64,000 nucleotides of DNA from assembly GCF_014467055.1 (NCBI RefSeq), contig NZ_CP060696.1, positions 1,054,001-1,118,000 on the forward strand, read 5' to 3'. Source of the DNA: Caproicibacterium amylolyticum. Its GTDB lineage: Bacteria > Bacillota > Clostridia > Oscillospirales > Acutalibacteraceae. The notes under the pieces are model-generated. The model made no database searches. It was not told where the DNA came from and saw only the letters and a list, made by a program, of their open reading frames with translations. The position numbers and the translations under genes are program-made. Below, in pieces: positions 42,200-52,221 of the stretch (position 1 is the first letter of the stretch; every line of letters starts with the position of its first letter).

Positions 42200-42243
42200 A
42201 TCCTCTGAAAGCTGCTGCTTTTAAAATTTTCAGGGGATTTTGC
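42200..42243 (+). terminator. terminator
   Basis: AATCCTCTGAAA ... TTTTCAGGGGATTTTG, a long stem with an inner A/T-rich part. It precedes the HD gene by about 70 bases. Confidence 0.65.
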
Positions 42244-42313
42244 TATTTGCTGTTATCAGAAAAGCTGTATTTATTATCAATATAAAAATATACGAGTCAA
42301 GAGGAAAATAGAA

Positions 42314-42919
42314 ATGAAGATTCCATCACAAGCGGAAGCGGAAAAAATGTTGGAGAATGCGGAGAAAAGGAATCCCGGCCCATGGGTAAAGCACAGCAGA
42401 CTTACGGCAGAGTGTGCACAGAAAATTGCGGAAAACTGCATAGATATGGACGCCCATGCTGCATATGTGCTGGGACTGCTGCATGACATTGGCAGACGCT
42501 TTGGTATTACTGGCATCCGCCATGTGTATGATGGCTGGCAGTATCTAAATAAGTTGGGCTTTGTGGATGCAGCACGCATTTGTTTAACACATTCCTTCCC
42601 TTATCAGAATATAGATTCCTTTCTTGGAGCAATCGACGTTTTGCCGGAACAGTTGGCAGAGTTGAAAGCTGCACTGGATACGGTTGTGTATGATGACTAC
42701 GACAAATTAATTCAGCTTTGTGACGCTTTTGCTTTTCCTGATGGAGTTACGTTGTTGGAAACACGGCTTGTAGATGTTGTACTGCGCCGCGGTGCAAATT
42801 CGTGTTTACAGCAAAAATGGAAAGCAACCTATGACTTGAAAGCTTATTTTGAGGAAAAGACACATCAAAACCTGTATGTTCTGCTCAATGCACATATTGG
42901 TGCTGAGTATGCACTATAA
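42314..42919 (+). CDS. HD-domain phosphohydrolase
   Basis: 201 residues. WVKHSRLTAECAQKIA holds the first histidine and GLLHDIGRRFG the HD pair (H57, D58); a later D lies in DDYDKLIQLCDAFAFPDG. Such enzymes hydrolyse nucleotides or phosphate esters; the substrate is unknown. Start behind AGAGGAAAATAGAA. Single gene. Confidence 0.85.
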   Translation: MKIPSQAEAEKMLENAEKRNPGPWVKHSRLTAECAQKIAENCIDMDAHAAYVLGLLHDIGRRFGITGIRHVYDGWQYLNKLGFVDAARICLTHSFPYQNIDSFLGAIDVLPEQLAELKAALDTVVYDDYDKLIQLCDAFAFPDGVTLLETRLVDVVLRRGANSCLQQKWKATYDLKAYFEEKTHQNLYVLLNAHIGAEYAL

Positions 42920-42975
42920 AAAAGCAGCTTCCCTTGCAGGAAGCCGCCTGTAAAAATTGTTTGGAGTTGAAATTT

Positions 42976-43227
42976 GTGAAACCGTCAATGATTATTTTGC
43001 TGATTATAATCGTTTTGCTGTTTACGCTTGCAGCAGAACTGATTCGCTATGTAATTTACCGAAAAAGCATGCATTTTACCTGCCCGAAATGCAAAACTGC
43101 TTTTAAACCAACTTTAAAAAACTTTCTGCTTTCGGGTACATCCAATTCTGCGTCTGCCGGAAAAATGCTGACTTGCCCTAAATGCGGCAAACGCGAATTT
43201 ATGGAACCGGAAAAGGACCGCCTTTAA
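42976..43227 (+). CDS. membrane-anchored zinc-ribbon protein
   Basis: 83 residues from GTG 42976 (GGAG eight bases before). One N-terminal membrane helix (MIILLIIIVLLFTLAAEL), then CPKCKTAF and CPKCGKREF. Its end overlaps the 3' end of the minus-strand LacI gene by four bases. A hairpin (CAGCTTCC/GGAAGC) lies upstream at 42925-42952. Function unknown. Confidence 0.6.
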   Translation: MKPSMIILLIIIVLLFTLAAELIRYVIYRKSMHFTCPKCKTAFKPTLKNFLLSGTSNSASAGKMLTCPKCGKREFMEPEKDRL

Positions 43228-44279
43228 GTTTTGTTTCGCTGTGTGCTGCCGCGCACGGTCAGGTGCGGGTAAATTTCGGTAACTGGTGCGCACGGTTCGC
43301 GGTGAATGCGCTTCATCAGCAGGTCAAACACACGCTGTGCAAAGTCCGGATAGTCAAACTCTGCAGTGGTAATGCCGGGATACACAATATCACTTAAAAA
43401 TTCACCGTCAAAGCCAGTCAGCAAAATGTCCTCCGGCACCCTTTTGCCGCAGCAGCGAAGCTGCTGAAGTGCACCTACGGCAATGGTGTCATTCATACAG
43501 CAGGCAGCATCGGGCAGACTTGCAGTTTCACACAGCTGGGCTGCGGCCTGCTTGCCGCCTTCAATGGAGAATGAGGTATTGGTGATCATCCACTCAGGCC
43601 GGGTTTCCATACCGAACTGATGCCCATATTCCAGCATCAAAGCACGGCGGTGGTGCAGCACACGGACTTCCTCTGTGCCGCCAAGTACTGCAAAGGTTTT
43701 GCAGCCCTGCTCGCTCAGGTGGCGCATTAGTGCACTGATAGCGCCGTCTTCATTGGAGCACAGCTGTGGAATTGAGGTGCTTTCCACCCGGGAGGTGAGC
43801 AGCAGCGGAACCAGCTGATTTGCTTTTTCCAGTTCCTGCACGCCTTCTTCACTGCATTGATAAGCGTCTGTACGGCCGCCCATGAAGACAATGGCATCCG
43901 CACGCCGGCCGGTCAGTGCACCTAAAAGTTTGCTTTCGTTTGCAAAATCCCCGCGGGAATTTGCCAGCAGAACGGAGTAGCCATTCTGCGAAGCGAGAAT
44001 TTCAACGTGGTAATAAATGCTGGAGAAATAGGGGTTTTTGATATCCGGTACAATAAAGCCGATGGTATGGGTCTGGCTGCTTGCAAGGCTTTGCGCCAGT
44101 GCGTTGGGCGTGAAACCGGAGTTTTTCACTGCCTGTAGAACAGCTTTGCGTTTCGCTTCAGAAACGCGCGCACTGCCGCTTAAAACACGCGAAACAGTTG
44201 CCGGAGAAACGCCCGACAATCTGGAAATATCATAAATTGTAACTGCTTTGTGGGATGGTCCAACTGCGTCGTTGTGCAC
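43224..44279 (-). CDS. LacI-family transcription regulator
   Basis: 351 residues. HTH with VTIYDISRLSGVSPATVSRV, hinge, then periplasmic-binding-like domain (IGFIVPDIKNPYFSS, DAIVFMGGRT, ALGGTEEVR-type and LTGFDGEFLS). Ligand and targets are unknown; no sugar genes adjoin it, but the uronate genes at 60-62 kb are possible targets. It lies behind a good promoter with a symmetric site upstream. Confidence 0.9.
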   Translation of the reverse strand: MHNDAVGPSHKAVTIYDISRLSGVSPATVSRVLSGSARVSEAKRKAVLQAVKNSGFTPNALAQSLASSQTHTIGFIVPDIKNPYFSSIYYHVEILASQNGYSVLLANSRGDFANESKLLGALTGRRADAIVFMGGRTDAYQCSEEGVQELEKANQLVPLLLTSRVESTSIPQLCSNEDGAISALMRHLSEQGCKTFAVLGGTEEVRVLHHRRALMLEYGHQFGMETRPEWMITNTSFSIEGGKQAAAQLCETASLPDAACCMNDTIAVGALQQLRCCGKRVPEDILLTGFDGEFLSDIVYPGITTAEFDYPDFAQRVFDLLMKRIHREPCAPVTEIYPHLTVRGSTQRNKT

Positions 44280-44338
44280 AGGATGACTTCCTTTCTTTAA
44301 GCTGAATCTTTCATAGAATCATAATTCCCCAACTTTTC

Positions 44339-44389
44339 ATTATAATAATATCCTGAAAAATGTCAAATTTTTGTGCAATTTAAGTGCAC
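44339..44389 (-). promoter_or_regulatory. lacI-type gene promoter with symmetric site
   Basis: Minus strand TTGACA (44366-44361), 16 bases, TATAAT (44344-44339). GTGCA-n7-TGCAC (44373-44389) lies just upstream of the -35 and may be an operator for this or another regulator. Confidence 0.6.
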
Positions 44390-44535
44390 GCGGGCGAACG
44401 TAAATTATTTACTTTTTTAAGAACCTGTGTCGCATTTTTACAGAATTCTCTGTTCTGAAAAGGAACGATATGCTATAATAATACAGATTGTCGCTTTGCA
44501 GGAAAGATATCTGTTTGGGTAATGAGGAGAGAACA

Positions 44536-45258
44536 GTGAAAAAAGTGAAGAAATTTATAACACACAATCTGCTGGTGTTTGTGTTGTGCGGTGCGGTGCT
44601 GATTGTTTTTAATTTGATCCTCTTTGCATTGTGGGGCGCGGGAATTTCCAAAGACAACAGTGTGCAGAACACACCGTGGATGCTGGCGGATGCAACTTCG
44701 GCGGCCCTGCAAAAGCAGAGCGGAAGGTTTGTGCTGAATACTTCGCAGGAAACGGACCTGCGAAAAAAGCATGTTTGGGCTATGCTGATTGACAATACCG
44801 GCAAGGTGGTTTGGAGTACAAATCTGCCGGGGGAGATTCCCAAGAACTATACAATTTCGGATATTGCGGAACTGTCACGCACGTACTTAAATGGGTACCC
44901 TACTTTTACCAGTCCGCACAAAGAGGGTTTGGTTGTGCTTGGCTACCAGAAAAACAGCTACCTAAAAGTGCCGCGCAATAATTTGAACAACACCTTTTTG
45001 GCCAATATGCCGGCGTTTCTGCTGATTATCTTCTTGTGTGACGCGTTTTTGTTTTTCCTTATCTATATAGTTGTAAAAAAGCGGCTGCTGTTTACTACTG
45101 AACCGCTGATTAAGGGACTGGAAGCTGTGCAGCGCGGAGAGCCGGTGCATTTGGAGGAAAAAGGTCCGCTTTCACAGGTGGCGGCTTCCATTAACCAGAT
45201 TGCAAAAGCAGCACAGGAACAGCCGAAAAAACATACACAGCAAAAAGGCAAACCCTGA
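44536..45258 (+). CDS. sensor-kinase-like protein without kinase domain
   Basis: 240 residues from GTG 44536 (GAGGAGAGAACA before it). Two membrane helices (residues about 12-34 and 160-182) flank an extracytoplasmic sensor domain. A HAMP-like stretch follows (TTEPLIKGLEAVQRGEPVHL), then INQIAKAAQEQPKKH and stop. In the related sensor kinases the DHp and ATPase domains come next; here they are missing, and the next gene starts 78 bases on. Either truncated or a kinase-less sensor. Confidence 0.65.
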   Translation: MKKVKKFITHNLLVFVLCGAVLIVFNLILFALWGAGISKDNSVQNTPWMLADATSAALQKQSGRFVLNTSQETDLRKKHVWAMLIDNTGKVVWSTNLPGEIPKNYTISDIAELSRTYLNGYPTFTSPHKEGLVVLGYQKNSYLKVPRNNLNNTFLANMPAFLLIIFLCDAFLFFLIYIVVKKRLLFTTEPLIKGLEAVQRGEPVHLEEKGPLSQVAASINQIAKAAQEQPKKHTQQKGKP

Positions 45259-45335
45259 GCAGCTTGCATTCTGTTCCATACTTTGCTACAATAAATTTAT
45301 TTATTCCATCGGCGCGTAAGAGCAGAAAGGGGACG

Positions 45336-45716
45336 ATGCATTTGAAAGTACAGGAATCAAGGGAAAACTATCTGGAGACTATCCTTATTCTGCAGAACCG
45401 AAACGGCTATGTGCGTTCCGTGGATATTGCCAGAGAGATGGGTTTCAGCAAGCCCAGCATCAGCCGGGCAATGTCTGTACTGCGCAAAGCCGACAGCATC
45501 ATTATGGAGGACAGCGGACTGATTACACTGACTGATTCCGGGCGAAAAATCGCTGAAAACATTTATGCACGTCACCAGCTGCTCACCTCCTTTTTTATCG
45601 GGCTGGGGGTCAATGCACAGACTGCGGCGGAGGATGCCTGCCGGGTGGAGCATGACATCAGCGAGGAAACGTTTGAGCGCTTAAAAGTATATATGGAACA
45701 ATCCGGCAAAAGCTAA
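45336..45716 (+). CDS. DtxR/MntR-family metal-dependent regulator
   Basis: 126 residues from ATG 45336 (AAAGGGGACG before it). QESRENYLETILILQ, REMGFSKPSISRAMSVL winged helix, RHQLLTSFFIGLGV and DACRVEHDISEETFERL, the metal-binding and dimer part of MntR/IdeR-like proteins; no SH3 domain, as in MntR. It probably controls Mn or Fe transport; no transporter gene adjoins. Confidence 0.88.
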   Translation: MHLKVQESRENYLETILILQNRNGYVRSVDIAREMGFSKPSISRAMSVLRKADSIIMEDSGLITLTDSGRKIAENIYARHQLLTSFFIGLGVNAQTAAEDACRVEHDISEETFERLKVYMEQSGKS

Positions 45717-45915
45717 GATGCAGCAGGAATGATTTATGACAATTTCTTTTTTTTGTCATACTTTAAGACTTTATTTTCAGGTTGTCTAAGGACAAATGGG
45801 GGTTTCATTCTTATAATGGAATTCATGACGGAGTGAAATAGCATTTGCTGCACTAAATTTAGAAATGCTTTGTGCTTTTCATGTTTATTTATCTATCTTT
45901 AGGAGGAAGTAAGTA

Positions 45916-47403
45916 ATGGCAGACTACGGACTTAAAGAACAGCTCGAAAAATTTGGTATTAAGAAAGCCCTTGGCTACCTGGGTAAGGACCCTGAGAAAA
46001 ATATCCCCAAACTGCTCAACATGATTGACAAATTCGATAAGGATGATATGTACAAGGGCCAGCGCGCCATGTTCCACCGCGTTATCGATAACCCGGACAA
46101 CAACTGGTTTAAACTTATCAAAAAGCTGTACACCAACATTGACCTGCACGTGCTGCAGACCATCTTCTCCAACTTCATTGTCAACGCTACTTTGGTTGGC
46201 GGTAAGCGTCAGGATGTTGTCCGTAAAGAGCACGGCTGCAACGTGCCGTGGACAATTTTGCTGGATCCGACCAGCGCCTGCAACCTGCACTGCACTGGCT
46301 GCTGGGCTGCTGAGTACGGCAACAAGCTGAACCTGTCTTTTGACGAGATTGATGACATCATCAATCAGGGCGTTGCCATGGGTACCTATATGTACATCTA
46401 CACCGGCGGTGAACCGCTGGTTCGTAAAGATGACATCATTAAACTGTGCGAGAAGCACAACGACTGTGTGTTCCTCTGCTTCACAAACTCTACTCTGATT
46501 GACGACAAGTTTGCAGAAGATATGCTGCGCGTCGGCAACTTCGTTCCGGCTATCAGCGTTGAGGGCACAGAGGCTTCTACGGATGCCCGCCGCGGCGAAG
46601 GCACCTTCCAGAAGGTTGCTAAGGCTATGGAAATCCTGCGCAACCATAAGCTGCCGTTCGGTGTTTCCTGCTGCTATACAAGCCAGAACGTTGACGCTGT
46701 AAGCAACGAGAAATTCTTTGACTGGATGATTGACCAGGGTGCACTGTTCAGCTGGTTCTTCACCTATATGCCGGTTGGCGTGGACGCGCCGACAGACCTG
46801 ATGGTTCCTGCTGACAAGCGCGAACTCATGTATCATCAGGTACGCAAGTTCCGTGAAACCAAGGAGCTGTTCACACTGGACTTCTTCCTGGACGGCGAAT
46901 ATGTGTATGGATGTATTGCAGGCGGCCGTTATTACCTGCATATCAACGCAAACGGCGATATCGACCCCTGCGTGTTCATTCATTACTCTGATTCCAATAT
47001 CCGTGAAAAGACTTTGCTGGAAGCTTATACTTCTCCACTCTTTATGGAATACCACAAGAATCAGCCGTTTAACGAGAACATGCTGCGTCCCTGCCCGCTG
47101 CTGGATAACCCCTATAAGCTGGAGAAGGTTGTTAAGGCAACCAACGCACACTCTACTGACCTTGTTAAACCGGAAGACGTTCATGATTTGTGTGCAAAGT
47201 GCGAAGTACGCGCAAACGAATGGGCACCGGTTGCAGAACGTCTGTGGGTTAATAGCGAAGGCAACAAGCATGGCCTCGGCTGCGAAAACACTATTTTGCC
47301 TGAGAACCGCATTGACCACTCCAAGGTGCGCCTGATGCGTGACGTGATTCAGGAAGATATTGAAGAAGACAATGCAAAGCGCGCTGCTAAGAACCAGAAA
47401 TAA
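45916..47403 (+). CDS. radical SAM/SPASM protein
   Basis: 495 residues. Radical SAM cluster cysteines C122, C126 and C129 in ACNLHCTGCW; SAM-binding YTGGEPLVR; later cysteines in YGCIAGGRYYLHINANGDIDP, CPLLDNP and DLCAKCEVRANEW look like a SPASM-type region for extra clusters. The first 90 residues form a helical domain. The gene has a strong ribosome site, stands alone and has its own terminator. The substrate is unknown. Confidence 0.85.
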   Translation: MADYGLKEQLEKFGIKKALGYLGKDPEKNIPKLLNMIDKFDKDDMYKGQRAMFHRVIDNPDNNWFKLIKKLYTNIDLHVLQTIFSNFIVNATLVGGKRQDVVRKEHGCNVPWTILLDPTSACNLHCTGCWAAEYGNKLNLSFDEIDDIINQGVAMGTYMYIYTGGEPLVRKDDIIKLCEKHNDCVFLCFTNSTLIDDKFAEDMLRVGNFVPAISVEGTEASTDARRGEGTFQKVAKAMEILRNHKLPFGVSCCYTSQNVDAVSNEKFFDWMIDQGALFSWFFTYMPVGVDAPTDLMVPADKRELMYHQVRKFRETKELFTLDFFLDGEYVYGCIAGGRYYLHINANGDIDPCVFIHYSDSNIREKTLLEAYTSPLFMEYHKNQPFNENMLRPCPLLDNPYKLEKVVKATNAHSTDLVKPEDVHDLCAKCEVRANEWAPVAERLWVNSEGNKHGLGCENTILPENRIDHSKVRLMRDVIQEDIEEDNAKRAAKNQK

Positions 47404-47446
47404 ATTTAAAACTTTATCGGTAAGCTGTTTATGGCTGGCCACAGTG

Positions 47447-47477
47447 AAGGAACCTCTCTGCGAGGTTCCTTTTTTGT
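47447..47477 (+). terminator. terminator of the radical SAM gene
   Basis: AAGGAACCTC-TCTGC-GAGGTTCCTTTTTTG. Confidence 0.9.
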
Positions 47478-47615
47478 ATGTGCACAATTTTTCGCAAAAA
47501 AGGTGTGAAAATTTCGGTACCTGCTCAAGTGTGCTTGCTATTTCTTTTAAGAAATATTTGTGCTAAACTGATAACAAATAGTGTGAAAACGTTTGAGAGC
47601 GAGGGAGAAACAATT

Positions 47616-47978
47616 ATGCAGGCTTGTTTGCTTGTGGCTGCGGGCGGCGCAGTTGGCGCCGTTGCCCGGTACTTACTGGGGCTGATTCCAATTTCAATGG
47701 ATTTTCCGATTATGACGATGCTAATTAATTTTTTCGGTTCAGTTTTAATTGGATTTGTGGCATCTTCACCGAATTTTTCTAAAGAAGCAATTCTCTTTTT
47801 GAAAACTGGTGTCTGCGGCGGCTTTACCACGTTTTCAACTTTTTCGCTGGATACGGTACATCTGCTGCAGGGAGAAAAGGCAATGTTGGGTGTTGCAAAC
47901 GCGGCTGTCAGTGTTGGAGTTTGTTTGATTGGTGTGATGATTGGCGAGTACCTTGGACGAATGCTGCGGACAGCTTAA
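47616..47978 (+). CDS. crcB: fluoride channel CrcB/FluC
   Basis: 120 residues from ATG 47616, behind GAGGGAGAAAC. Four membrane helices; GGAVGAVARYLLG, INFFGSVLIGF and GVCGGFTTFSTFSLDT are the pore signature of Fluc channels, which export fluoride as dimers. No fluoride riboswitch can be recognised in the 138 bases upstream. Confidence 0.93.
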   Translation: MQACLLVAAGGAVGAVARYLLGLIPISMDFPIMTMLINFFGSVLIGFVASSPNFSKEAILFLKTGVCGGFTTFSTFSLDTVHLLQGEKAMLGVANAAVSVGVCLIGVMIGEYLGRMLRTA

Positions 47979-48197
47979 TTGATTTACTTTCAGAAGTTAA
48001 GTAAAATGATTCAAGTGTTTGTCATTATAACGACTTAAATTTATAAATTAGCTTTTGAAACCAATAATATGTTAAAAATATCAAAATAATATAATGACTT
48101 GTTTAGGTAAATGGGGTATAATTTTAATTAATGTTTGACTTTGCCTGCAAGTCCTGTTTGAATACAGATTTTAATAATTACAGCACTACTCTCCAAT

Positions 48198-48237
48198 GAG
48201 ATCGGCACATTTCCGGCAGTGGAAGTGTGCCGATTTT
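48198..48237 (+). terminator. terminator between crcB and purL
   Basis: ATCGGCACA ... TGTGCCGATTTTCT. The interval 47979-48197 is AT-rich; nothing else is supported there. Confidence 0.7.
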
Positions 48238-48462
48238 CTATAGCCGGCTGTATCGCTGCGGAGTGGACGGATTTTTTTATTTGGAAACACTTGGTTTTGT
48301 GTCTTTCTGCTCTTTTATTGGATGAATATTTATGATAAAATAAAAAAATACGGCATAGAGTTCGAAGTAATCACATTTTCTGCTGCCGCCTGCGGGCAGC
48401 GGCACGAAAACCGTGAGCTTCAGCACACAAAAAGCCGGGAAACCGGCGGAACGGGGGAAACG

Positions 48463-51400
48463 ATGTCTAACGTTAGCAGAGTTTTTGTGGAAAAGAAGCC
48501 CGGCTTCGACGTAGAAGCGCAGCATATTCGGGAGGATTTGGTCAACAATCTGGGCCTTACGGCAATCACTGCCCTGCGGCTCATCAACCGCTACGATGTG
48601 TCTGGCCTTTCGGCAGAGGAATTTGCCACGGCCCGCGACACCATTCTTTCAGAACCCAATCAGGATGCGGTGTATGATGAAGTATGCCCACTGGATGGTT
48701 GGCAGGTTTTTGCAATGGAGTATCTGCCCGGTCAGTACGACCAGCGCGCGGACAGCGCCGCACAGTGCGTGCAGCTGCTGACGCAGGGCGAACGCCCGCA
48801 GGTTGTCACCGCAAAGGTGGTTGCTGTGCAGGGAAATCTCACTGCGGCAGAGATGGAACGCATGGAAAACTACCTGATTAACCCGGTGGAAAGCCGCCTT
48901 GCTTCTATGGACAAGCCCCAGACACTGGAAATGCGCGTTCAGCGTCCGGCGGATGTTGCCCGTGTGCAGGGCTTTACTGCGTGGGATGAAGCGCAGATGA
49001 AAGAATATTACGCCAAAATGGGTTTTGCCATGACGCTGGAAGACCTGCTGTTTGTGCGTGATTACTTTAAGACAGAAGAACACCGCGACCCGTCCGTTAC
49101 CGAACTGCGTGTAATTGATACCTACTGGAGCGACCACTGCCGCCACACAACGTTCAGCACAAAGCTTTTAAACATTGCAGTTGCCAAAAGCGCTGTCAGC
49201 GGCACGATTGAACAGGCGCTGCAGGCTTACTATGATGTGCGTGACGAAGTGTACGGCAAGAATACAAAGCGTCCGGTTTCGCTGATGGATATGGCAGTAA
49301 TCGGCATGAAAGTGCTGAAAAAGCGCGGCCTGATTCCCGACCTTGACCAGAGCGAGGAAATCAATGCCTGCTCCATTGAAGTACCGGTGACCATTGACGG
49401 CAAAACCGAGCAGTGGCTGGTACAGTTTAAAAATGAAACACACAACCATCCGACGGAAATCGAGCCGTTCGGCGGCGCGGCAACCTGCCTCGGCGGCGCA
49501 ATCCGCGACCCGCTTTCCGGGCGTGCTTATGTGTATCAGGCCATGCGTGTAACCGGCAGCGGTGACCCGCGCGTATCTGTTGAGGATACGCTGCACGGCA
49601 AACTGCCCAGCCGGAAAATCACCACTGGCGCGGCACATGGCTACTCTTCCTACGGCAACCAGGTTGGTCTGGCGACCGGCCAGGTGCAGGAACTCTATGA
49701 CCCCGGTTACGTTGCGAAGCGCATGGAAATCGGCGCTGTTGTCGGCGCTTCCCCCAAAGCAAACGTTGTGCGTGAAGAACCCGCTCCCGGCGACAGCATT
49801 GTTCTGCTCGGCGGCGCGACCGGCCGCGACGGCATTGGCGGCGCAACCGGCTCCAGCAAGGCACACACCGAGGAAAGCGTAGAGGACTGCGGCGCTGAAG
49901 TGCAGAAAGGCAATCCGCCCACAGAACGTAAAATTCAGCGGATGTTCCGCAAGCCGGAAGTTGCACACATGATTAAGCGTTGCAATGACTTCGGCGCGGG
50001 CGGCGTCAGCGTTGCCATCGGCGAACTGGCACCCGGCCTGAAAATAGATTTAGACAAGGTTCCGAAAAAATATGAGGGTCTTGACGGCACCGAACTTTCT
50101 ATTTCTGAAAGTCAGGAACGCATGGCAGTTGTGCTGGACCCGAAAGATACAGCAAAATTCATTGCGGAAGCGGAAAAAGAAAACCTGGCGGCTACTGAGG
50201 TTGCAGTAGTTACCGAAGAACCGCGCCTGCGGATGTTCTGGCGCGGGGATGAAATTGTGAGCATTACGCGCGCATTTTTGGACACAAACGGCGTTACACA
50301 GGAAACAAATGTGGAAATTGCGCCGGTTGATCCGCAGCAGAACTACCGTGAACAGGTGCCGGCGTGCCTTACCGGCAAACCGCTGGCAGAAGCGTTCCGC
50401 GAAAACCTGACCCGCTTGGAAGTCTGCGGGCAAAAGGGACTTTCTGAGCGCTTTGATGCTTCCATCGGTGCGGCTACGGTACTGATGCCGTTTGCGGGCA
50501 AGTATCAGCTGACACCGGAGGAGGGTATGGCCGCGAAGATTCCGACCGCCGGTGAAACAGATGATGCCACAGCAATGGCGTACGGCTTTATTCCGGGCAT
50601 TTCCAAGTGGAGTCCGTTCCACGGCGCGGCATGGGCGGTTACTGAAAGCCTTTCCAAGCTCTGCGCACTGGGTGCTGACCCGCTGAAAGCACGATTGACT
50701 TTCCAGGAGTACTTTGAGCGCATGACAGAAGACCCGAAGCGCTGGGGAAAGCCGACTGCCGCACTGCTGGGCGCACTTTCCGCACAACTGGGCATGGGTC
50801 TGCCCGCAATCGGCGGCAAGGACAGCATGAGTGGCACCTTTGAAAAGCTGGATGTACCGCCCACACTGGTCAGCTTTGCCATTTCCATGACCAAGGCGAG
50901 CAAGACACTTTCCGCGGCACTGCAGGGTGCAGGCCACGCAATCGTGCTGTTCCCGCTGCCGGTGGATGCGGAGACCCTGCTGCCGGACTGGGAAGCCCTG
51001 AAAAACTACTATACCGAAATTGAAAAGCTGACTGCTTCCGGCGCGGTGCTTGCTGCTGCGGTCGTCAAAGAAGGCGGCACAGCGGCTGCTGTGGCAAAGA
51101 TGGCCTTCGGCAACAAAGTCGGTGTTTCCTTTGACCGCAATATGGAGGACGCACAGGCGCTCTTTGCACCGCGCTGCGGCGCACTGGTGCTGGAACTGAA
51201 AGAGGGCACCGCGTTCCCGAAGAACGCAGTAAAAGTGGGCGATACCATTCCGGACAAAGAATTTGTTCTGGGCGGTGCCCATATGATGCTGGATGACCTG
51301 ATTGCTGCGTGGAGCGGAACGCTGGAAGCAGTTTTCCCGAGCAAGGCAAAGGAAGTTCCCGTTTCGCGCGACATTCCGCTTTATAAGGAGTATTCTGCAA

Positions 51401-52221
51401 AGGCGCTTGCCATAAAAGCAGCAAAACCGCGTGTGTTCATTCCGGTTTTCCCGGGCACCAACTGCGAATACGACAGCGCAAAAGCGTTTGAGCGCGCGGG
51501 TGCTGAAGCGAATGTGCTGGTTGTGAAGAACCTGACACCGGCCGGCATTGAGGAAACTATTGATGCCATGGCCAAGGCCATTGCACAGAGCCAAATGATT
51601 ATGCTGCCCGGCGGTTTCTCCGGCGGCGATGAGCCGGACGGTTCCGGCAAGTTTATTGCCACCACTTTCCGCAATCCGAAGATTGCAGAAGAAGTGACCC
51701 GCCTGCTGGAGCAGCGCGACGGCCTGATGCTGGGTATCTGCAACGGATTCCAGGCACTGATTAAGCTGGGACTGGTGCCGTACGGTAAAATTATGGAGCC
51801 GAGTGCCGCGGCACCGACCCTGACCTTTAACACACTGGGCCGCCACGTTTCCCGCATGGTGTATACGCGTGTGACCAGTGTGAAATCCCCGTGGTTTGCC
51901 GCGGTCAAGCCGGGCGATGTTTTTGCGGTGCCGGTTTCTCATGGTGAGGGACGTTTTGTGGCAAGTGACGAAGTTCTGGATACGCTGATTCAGAACGGAC
52001 AGGTTGCCACACAGTACACAGCCCCCTGCGGCTGCCCAAGCGGAAAAATTGAGTGGAATCCCAATGGCTCAGTCTGCGCGATTGAGGGTATTACCAGCCC
52101 GGACGGACGCGTTCTGGGCAAGATGGGCCACAGCGAGCGGCGCGGTACGGATCTGTACAAAAACGTACCCGGCGAAAAGGATCAAAAACTGTTTGAATCG
52201 GGTGTAAAATACTTTGAATAA
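48463..52221 (+). CDS. purL: phosphoribosylformylglycinamidine synthase
   Basis: 1252 residues from ATG 48463 (ACGGGGGAAACG before it); the upstream in-frame extension to 48322 is not needed. Single-chain PurL: N-terminal PurS-like part, two AIRS-like domains (THNHPTEIEPFGGAATC, GGKDSMSGTF) and a glutaminase domain (FPGTNCEYDSAKAF, GICNGFQALI with the catalytic Cys, SHGEGRF). It makes FGAM in purine synthesis. Upstream a GC hairpin (CTGCCGCC..GGGCAGCGGC) may regulate it. Confidence 0.96.
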   Translation: MSNVSRVFVEKKPGFDVEAQHIREDLVNNLGLTAITALRLINRYDVSGLSAEEFATARDTILSEPNQDAVYDEVCPLDGWQVFAMEYLPGQYDQRADSAAQCVQLLTQGERPQVVTAKVVAVQGNLTAAEMERMENYLINPVESRLASMDKPQTLEMRVQRPADVARVQGFTAWDEAQMKEYYAKMGFAMTLEDLLFVRDYFKTEEHRDPSVTELRVIDTYWSDHCRHTTFSTKLLNIAVAKSAVSGTIEQALQAYYDVRDEVYGKNTKRPVSLMDMAVIGMKVLKKRGLIPDLDQSEEINACSIEVPVTIDGKTEQWLVQFKNETHNHPTEIEPFGGAATCLGGAIRDPLSGRAYVYQAMRVTGSGDPRVSVEDTLHGKLPSRKITTGAAHGYSSYGNQVGLATGQVQELYDPGYVAKRMEIGAVVGASPKANVVREEPAPGDSIVLLGGATGRDGIGGATGSSKAHTEESVEDCGAEVQKGNPPTERKIQRMFRKPEVAHMIKRCNDFGAGGVSVAIGELAPGLKIDLDKVPKKYEGLDGTELSISESQERMAVVLDPKDTAKFIAEAEKENLAATEVAVVTEEPRLRMFWRGDEIVSITRAFLDTNGVTQETNVEIAPVDPQQNYREQVPACLTGKPLAEAFRENLTRLEVCGQKGLSERFDASIGAATVLMPFAGKYQLTPEEGMAAKIPTAGETDDATAMAYGFIPGISKWSPFHGAAWAVTESLSKLCALGADPLKARLTFQEYFERMTEDPKRWGKPTAALLGALSAQLGMGLPAIGGKDSMSGTFEKLDVPPTLVSFAISMTKASKTLSAALQGAGHAIVLFPLPVDAETLLPDWEALKNYYTEIEKLTASGAVLAAAVVKEGGTAAAVAKMAFGNKVGVSFDRNMEDAQALFAPRCGALVLELKEGTAFPKNAVKVGDTIPDKEFVLGGAHMMLDDLIAAWSGTLEAVFPSKAKEVPVSRDIPLYKEYSAKALAIKAAKPRVFIPVFPGTNCEYDSAKAFERAGAEANVLVVKNLTPAGIEETIDAMAKAIAQSQMIMLPGGFSGGDEPDGSGKFIATTFRNPKIAEEVTRLLEQRDGLMLGICNGFQALIKLGLVPYGKIMEPSAAAPTLTFNTLGRHVSRMVYTRVTSVKSPWFAAVKPGDVFAVPVSHGEGRFVASDEVLDTLIQNGQVATQYTAPCGCPSGKIEWNPNGSVCAIEGITSPDGRVLGKMGHSERRGTDLYKNVPGEKDQKLFESGVKYFE

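Noticed and set aside
45889-47487. Long minus-strand frame opposite the radical SAM gene
   Set aside because: Mirror of a strongly coding gene with radical SAM motifs on the plus strand.
47478-47615. Fluoride riboswitch before crcB
   Set aside because: The conserved riboswitch core could not be recognised in the leader.
50050-51942. Long minus-strand frame opposite purL
   Set aside because: Shadow frame of GC-rich purL; no start site or domain.
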